This document shows positions 6,667-9,648 of a DNA stretch of 9,648 nt, one piece after another. The notes beneath the pieces were generated by a model that worked only from the letters and a program-made list of their open reading frames with translations, searched no databases and had not been told where the DNA came from. The position numbers and the translations under genes are program-made. The stretch comes from an uncultured Alphaproteobacteria bacterium. Lineage in GTDB: Bacteria; Pseudomonadota; Alphaproteobacteria; Reyranellales; Reyranellaceae. Each line of letters opens with the position of its first letter. The stretch's first letter is position 1. The DNA is taken from NCBI GenBank assembly GCA_903929895.1, contig CAIYWM010000511.1:1-9648 (forward strand), written 5' to 3'.

Positions 6667-6840
6667 CTAGGCCTCTCGCCCATGAACCCGGTCGGTCGCC
6701 CGTGACCGGCCGATCAGCGGCAGCAGCTTCGCCATCACCGGCTGGATCGGCCCGCACACGATCCCGGCCCACAGCCGGGCGTCGTCGAGCCTTTCGAGAT
6801 TGCCATGGCGGCGACTTGTGGCCGGTCGTTGGCGGGTCAA
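6667..6840 (-). CDS. possible small hypothetical protein
   Basis: A 57-codon frame from TTG 6840 to TAG 6667. I do not recognise it. Support: GGAG lies 5 nt before the TTG, and from about codon 14 on the third codon positions are strongly G/C-biased like the real genes here. The product has protein-like composition, with a hydrophobic stretch (WAGIVCGPIQPVMAKLLPLIG region, about residues 24-44) between charged ends, while the overlapping plus-strand frames give only Arg/Ser/Pro/Ala-rich shadow sequence. Against: the first 13 codons look non-coding, the start is TTG, and it is short. It could be the 3' remnant of an older gene or a small membrane-associated protein upstream of cysS. Confidence 0.3.
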   Translation of the reverse strand: MTRQRPATSRRHGNLERLDDARLWAGIVCGPIQPVMAKLLPLIGRSRATDRVHGREA

Positions 6841-6857
6841 GCCGGCTCCGCTAGTCT
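6829..6857 (+). promoter_or_regulatory. candidate promoter of the hydrolase–receptor operon
   Basis: TTGGCG at 6829-6834 and TAGTCT at 6852-6857 are 17 nt apart, 30 nt before the ATG at 6887. The match to the sigma70 consensus is partial (four of six and three of six), the sort of degenerate promoter expected in a high-GC alphaproteobacterium. Confidence 0.35.
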
Positions 6858-6886
6858 CCGGTTCCAGGCGGAGGAAACCCACGAAC

Positions 6887-7603
6887 ATGCGCACCGAAGA
6901 TATCGAGTACCGTGCCGACGGCGTCCGCATGGTTGGCCAGTATGTGGTGGACGACAGCAGGTCCGGCCGGCGCGCCGGGGTGCTGGTCTGCCATGAGGGG
7001 CCCGGCCTCACCGACCACACGAAGAAGATCGCCACCCGGCTCGCCGGCCTGGGCTACGCCGCCTTCGCGATGGACTATCACGGCGACGGCAAGCCGCTTG
7101 CCGATCCCAGTCAGACCATGGCGCGGCTGCAGCCCTGGATGGCCGATCCGACGGGCATCCGCACCCGTGCGCTGGCGGCTCTCGACGTGCTGAAGGCACA
7201 GAACGAAGTCGATCCGGCGCGCCTCGCCGCCATCGGCTATTGCTTCGGCGGCACGACCGCGCTCGAGATCGCGCGCAGCGGCGCCGACGTGAAGGCGGTC
7301 GTCGGCTTCCATTCCGGCCTCGCGACGGCGCGGCCGCAGGACGCGGTGAACATCAAGGCCCGGGTGCTGGTCTGCATCGGCGCCGACGATCCGATCATAC
7401 CGCCCGAGCAGCGTCTGGCCTTCGAGAAGGAAATGAAGTCGGCCGGCATCGACTGGCGGCTGCAGCTCTATGGCGGCGCCGGTCACAGCTTCACCAATCC
7501 GGCCGCGGATTCGCGGGGCATGAAGGGCTTCTTCCATCATGAGGCCACCGACCGCCGGTCATGGAACGCCATGATCGAGTTGTTCGGCGAGACCCTGAAC
7601 TAG
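6887..7603 (+). CDS. dienelactone hydrolase family protein
   Basis: A 238-residue cytoplasmic alpha/beta hydrolase of the dienelactone hydrolase family, whose founder opens dienelactone to maleylacetate in chlorocatechol breakdown. The catalytic set is intact: Cys119 in the elbow GYCFGG, Asp168 in IGADDPIIPPEQ, His200 in GGAGHSFTNP, and the regulatory Glu36 in CHEGPGL, at the same position as in the Pseudomonas enzyme (triad Cys123-Asp171-His202). The length is normal. The start ATG at 6887 has GGAGG at 6870-6874, a rather long 12-nt spacing; the open frame extends to 6800 but those residues are Arg-rich and unlike the family. It precedes the Bug receptor gene by 27 nt with no terminator, so they form one operon. 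No other ring-cleavage gene is present, so the true substrate is open. Confidence 0.93.
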   Translation: MRTEDIEYRADGVRMVGQYVVDDSRSGRRAGVLVCHEGPGLTDHTKKIATRLAGLGYAAFAMDYHGDGKPLADPSQTMARLQPWMADPTGIRTRALAALDVLKAQNEVDPARLAAIGYCFGGTTALEIARSGADVKAVVGFHSGLATARPQDAVNIKARVLVCIGADDPIIPPEQRLAFEKEMKSAGIDWRLQLYGGAGHSFTNPAADSRGMKGFFHHEATDRRSWNAMIELFGETLN

Positions 7604-7630
7604 AACCGAAGAAACAAGGGAGGACTCGAA

Positions 7631-8605
7631 ATGAAACGTCGCCAACTGATCGTCGCCGGAGCCGCAGCGCTTGCCGCCCCGTCGATCGTCCGCGCGCAGG
7701 GCAAGTTCCCCGAACGGACGATCCGCTTCGTCATCCCCTTCGCGCCGGGTGGCCCCACCGACATCATCGGCCGCATGGTCGCCGACAAGCTCACGGCGAT
7801 CCTCGGCCAGCAGGTCATCGTCGACAACAAGGCGGGGGCCGCCGGCTCGATCGGCGCGGTGGACGTGAAGAACGCCAAGCCCGACGGCTACACGCTGCTC
7901 TGTGCGCCCTCCTCCACCCACGCCATCAACCCGACGGCCTTCGTGAAGCCGGCCTACGATGCGGTGAAGGACTTCACGCCGATCGCCTCGGTCTGCGTCA
8001 ACCCGCTGGTTCTGGTGGCCCGGCCCGACATGCCCGACACGGTGATGGGCCTGGTCGAGCTGATGAAGAAGAACCCCGGCAAATACTCCTACGGTTCCTC
8101 GGGCGCCGGCTCGATCATCAATCTCGCCGGCGAGTACTTCAAGCGCGAGGTCGGCGGCATGGATGTCGAGCATATCCCCTACAAGGGCTCGATGCCGGCG
8201 CTGCAGGACATGATGGGCGGCCAGACCGCCTGGATGTTCGAGACCTTCAGCACCACGCTCCAGCTTCACCGGGCCGGCAAGGTCCGCATCCTCGCCTATG
8301 CCTATTCGAAGCGTGCGCCGATCGCGCCGGAGATCCCGACCATGATCGAGGCCGGCGTGAAGGGATACGAGGCTTACACGTTCAACCTGATCCTGGGCCC
8401 CGCCAACGTTCCGAAGCCGGTTGTCGACGTGCTGGATCAGGCGGCGCGCCAGATGATGAAGGACCCTGCCACCATCAAGTTCCTGGAGGACATCGCCGCG
8501 GTGCCGACGACCGACACCTCGCCGGAAGTCACCGCGAAGTTCATCAAGGACGAGATCGCGAAATGGGCGCCGGTCATTCGCGAAGCCGGCGTCAGGATCG
8601 AGTAG
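7631..8605 (+). CDS. Bug/TctC-family periplasmic solute-binding receptor
   Basis: A 324-residue extracytoplasmic binding protein of the tripartite tricarboxylate receptor (Bug) family, which bind carboxylates and similar small molecules. The signal peptide has a twin-arginine-like KRRQLIV start, a hydrophobic Ala-rich core and cleavage after V-R-A22 before Gln23. The mature part shows the family pattern: RTIRFVIPFAPGGPTDIIGR at 29-48, LGQQVIVDNKAGAAGSIG at 58-75, KPDGYTLL at 83-90, YGSSGAGSIINLAGEYFK, the ligand-side HIPYKGSMPALQDMMGGQ, and P-T-M-I-E-A-G near 237-243. The length is typical. GGGAGGA at 7618-7624 lies 6 nt before the ATG. It is co-transcribed with the dienelactone hydrolase and no TctA/TctB membrane genes adjoin, as for many orphan Bug receptors. 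Its stop lies 10 nt from that of the convergent lipoprotein gene. Confidence 0.95.
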   Translation: MKRRQLIVAGAAALAAPSIVRAQGKFPERTIRFVIPFAPGGPTDIIGRMVADKLTAILGQQVIVDNKAGAAGSIGAVDVKNAKPDGYTLLCAPSSTHAINPTAFVKPAYDAVKDFTPIASVCVNPLVLVARPDMPDTVMGLVELMKKNPGKYSYGSSGAGSIINLAGEYFKREVGGMDVEHIPYKGSMPALQDMMGGQTAWMFETFSTTLQLHRAGKVRILAYAYSKRAPIAPEIPTMIEAGVKGYEAYTFNLILGPANVPKPVVDVLDQAARQMMKDPATIKFLEDIAAVPTTDTSPEVTAKFIKDEIAKWAPVIREAGVRIE

Positions 8606-8615
8606 AGGTCGCGCC

Positions 8616-9041
8616 TCAGCGGTAGCCGGCCGGCGGCGGCACATTGCCCGGCGCCGGCGCGATAGGCGCCTGCTGGGGCATCTGGGCAGGCGTCGGCAGG
8701 TTCATGGCGCCGGTGCCCACGCCCGCCCCTTCGCTGGGCGAGGCGACGCGGCCGGGAGCATCCGCGCCGATGTTGCTGATGTAGTAACCTGCGACGGCGT
8801 TCGAATTGTCGCCTGCCGTCTTGGCCGGGACGTCGATGATGCCGACGCGGGCGCCGCTCTTGTCGATCCGGTAGCCCTCCGGATCCATCTGGAAGCCTTC
8901 GTTGTCGACGCGCATGCCGCCCGGCTGGACACGATATGCCGGCGGCGGGGTCGTCTCACCGTAGAGAGGCTGGGGCAGCGGATCGCAGGCGGCGAGCATC
9001 GAAACGCCGAGCGTCGCGGCCATAAAACGTCTCGCAGCCAT
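8616..9041 (-). CDS. small lipoprotein with Gly/Asp heptapeptide repeat
   Basis: I do not recognise the family. The 141-residue product has a lipoprotein signal: basic ARR, a short hydrophobic core and lipobox L-A-A-C with the lipidated Cys19, so it should be membrane-anchored in the periplasm. Residues 42-69 hold four consecutive seven-residue units of the form G-x-x-(hydrophobic)-D-x-x (GMRVDNE, GFQMDPE, GYRIDKS, then a decayed GARVGII). The last third is Pro/Ala/Gln/Gly-rich and likely disordered. I use ATG at 9041; the TTG just before it is in frame but GAGG at 9052-9049 suits the ATG better. It starts 9 nt after the stop of the upstream lipoprotein gene, so the pair is one operon, and converges on the Bug receptor gene. 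Confidence 0.75.
   Translation of the reverse strand: MAARRFMAATLGVSMLAACDPLPQPLYGETTPPPAYRVQPGGMRVDNEGFQMDPEGYRIDKSGARVGIIDVPAKTAGDNSNAVAGYYISNIGADAPGRVASPSEGAGVGTGAMNLPTPAQMPQQAPIAPAPGNVPPPAGYR
8835..8918 (-). repeat. four-unit heptapeptide-encoding repeat
   Basis: Four 21-nt units encode GMRVDNE, GFQMDPE, GYRIDKS and GARVGII. The Gly at position 1 is invariant, Asp at position 5 is kept in three, and an aliphatic or Met residue stands at position 4. The same unit occurs in the neighbouring lipoprotein (9066-9128). Confidence 0.65.
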
Positions 9042-9050
9042 CAAGCCCCC

Positions 9051-9648
9051 TCATCGTGTGGTCGACTGCGGGCTGATAATGTTGCCATTGCGGTCGATCC
9101 GGTTTCCCTGACCATCATAGCGGAAACCATACTCGTCACGGAAGGCCTCAACGCCGGCCGGCGGGGTCGGCTGGTAGGCGACCGGCGGGGTGCTGTAGGT
9201 GGTGGTCGAGACGGTCGTTGCCGGCCCGTAATAGGTCGGGGCCGCCGGAGCCGTGGTGTAGTAAGTGGTGGTCTGCGACGGGTAGGAGCCCGGAACCGGT
9301 GCCGGCACCGGCGTCACATAGGCCTGGTCGCGGTAACGGCGGGCGTCGATCTCGCGGCCAACGCAGCGATCGTACATCGTGCTGCCGGGCGTCAATCCGT
9401 AGGAATAGCAGGCGTTCCGGGCATCGGCGTCGAGGCTGGCGACCGTGTAACCGACGGGAACGCGGCCCTGGGCGCGGGCGGCGGCCTCGCGCGAAACGCA
9501 GCGATTGTAGTTATCGGTGCCGGCACGGAAGCCGTAGTCCAGGCAGGCCTGCTCGGAGCTGCTCACCGAATAGGGGCTGGCCGTGCGGGTTTCGTAGGTG
9601 GTGCTGCTGCAGGCGGCTGCCGACAGGCCCAGTGCAGCGACGGCCAGG
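9051..9648 (-). CDS. lipoprotein with paired-Cys repeats, 5'-truncated by window edge
   Basis: The frame continues past its first GTG (9566) to the window end and there encodes L-A-V-A-A-L-G-L-S-A-A-A-C-S-S, the hydrophobic core and lipobox of a lipoprotein signal. The gene therefore starts off the window and the GTG at 9566 is internal. The mature part (about 186 residues) has two copies of a 25-residue unit, A-C-x-x-Y-G-x-x-x-G-x-x-x-Y-x-R-C-V-x-R-E-x-x-A-R, at 9548-9474 and 9413-9339, each with two Cys 15 apart that could form a disulphide in the periplasm. A Thr/Tyr/Pro-rich linker (about 50 residues) leads to a C-terminal FRDEYGFRYDGQGNRID segment carrying the heptapeptide repeat of the next gene. 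I do not know the family. It is the upstream gene of the lipoprotein pair. Confidence 0.75.
   Translation of the reverse strand, partial: LAVAALGLSAAACSSTTYETRTASPYSVSSSEQACLDYGFRAGTDNYNRCVSREAAARAQGRVPVGYTVASLDADARNACYSYGLTPGSTMYDRCVGREIDARRYRDQAYVTPVPAPVPGSYPSQTTTYYTTAPAAPTYYGPATTVSTTTYSTPPVAYQPTPPAGVEAFRDEYGFRYDGQGNRIDRNGNIISPQSTTR
9066..9128 (-). repeat. three-unit heptapeptide-encoding repeat
   Basis: Encodes GFRYDGQ, GNRIDRN and GNIISPQ at the C-terminus of the upstream lipoprotein. The first two keep Gly1 and Asp5; the second has R-I-D exactly as the GYRIDKS unit of the neighbouring gene. The third unit has lost the Asp. Confidence 0.6.
9339..9548 (-). repeat. two paired-Cys repeat units
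   Basis: Two 25-residue units (coding spans 9474-9548 and 9339-9413) share thirteen identical positions, including both Cys (15 apart), Y-G, Gly, Tyr, R-C-V, R-E and A-R. They are separated by about 20 residues, giving a 45-residue period. Confidence 0.7.

Larger units (their letters stand above)
6502..6886. other. mostly non-coding stretch between cysS and the dienelactone hydrolase
   Basis: These 385 bases separate two divergent genes. The cysS-proximal 165 bases (6502-6666) hold the cysS ribosome binding site, a TATAGA box on the minus strand (6622-6617) that could be a cysS -10, and short GC stems such as GCGCG-AGAGA-CGCGC; I see no recognisable RNA element there. The rest holds a candidate 57-codon minus-strand gene and the candidate promoter of the hydrolase. 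Confidence 0.5.

Noticed and set aside
4735..6705. Long plus-strand open frame of 656 codons across cysS
   Set aside because: It is antisense to an unambiguous cysteinyl-tRNA synthetase and shows only low-complexity Arg/Ala composition.
7559..8644. Minus-strand open frame of 361 codons across the Bug receptor
   Set aside because: Shadow of the receptor gene, whose family motifs are complete on the plus strand.
1..9648. A novel defence, mobile or biosynthetic system
   Set aside because: All clear genes belong to ordinary catabolic, regulatory, envelope or translation families; no recombinase, nuclease, repeat array or toxin–antitoxin pair was seen.

Overview
The window is GC-rich throughout and dominated by G/C third codon positions, with long spurious antisense frames typical of high-GC DNA. 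The gene content points to an alphaproteobacterium with a catabolic lifestyle: a luciferase-like flavin monooxygenase, a Bug/TctC-type solute receptor, dienelactone hydrolase, an ArsR–SRPBCC cassette and small Tyr/Pro-rich lipoproteins. A Rhodospirillales/Hyphomicrobiales-type soil organism (Reyranella- or Bradyrhizobium-like) is my guess; no marker here fixes the genus. I saw no rRNA, tRNA, CRISPR array, insertion sequence or phage gene.

Layout. (1) 1-1672, plus strand: the 3' part of a luciferase-like monooxygenase gene, then after 4 nt an alpha/beta hydrolase with a TTG start. (2) 1754-2353, plus: an exported beta-rich protein built from two similar halves, closed by a strong intrinsic terminator at 2373-2398. 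(3) 4208 down to 2411, minus: a compact four-gene operon of ArsR regulator, SRPBCC (AHSA1-like) protein, DUF899 thioredoxin-like protein and DUF427 protein. The DUF899 reading frame is intact except for an in-frame TAG at codon 10. The operon starts at an AT-rich promoter whose -10 box lies inside a perfect inverted repeat abutting the arsR ATG, so it is probably autoregulated and leaderless. (4) 4361-5134, plus: an acyl-CoA thioesterase-like hot-dog protein, divergent from arsR and convergent with cysS, with a symmetric hairpin between the two stop codons. (5) 6501 down to 5170, minus: cysteinyl-tRNA synthetase, the one clear housekeeping gene. (6) 6502-6886: a largely non-coding stretch that may hold a 57-codon minus-strand gene. 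(7) 6887-8605, plus: a dienelactone hydrolase and a Bug receptor in one transcription unit. (8) 9648 down to 8616, minus: two adjacent small lipoproteins sharing a seven-residue Gly/Asp repeat; the upstream one runs off the window.

How they fit together. The monooxygenase/hydrolase pair and the dienelactone hydrolase/Bug pair look like separate small catabolic modules, each coupling an enzyme to another enzyme or to a binding protein; substrates cannot be read from the sequence. The ArsR operon is a self-contained regulatory cassette of unknown physiological role. I found no convincing new multi-gene system. The best leads are the amber-interrupted DUF899 gene, the leaderless operator-promoter of arsR, and the shared heptapeptide repeat of the two lipoproteins.
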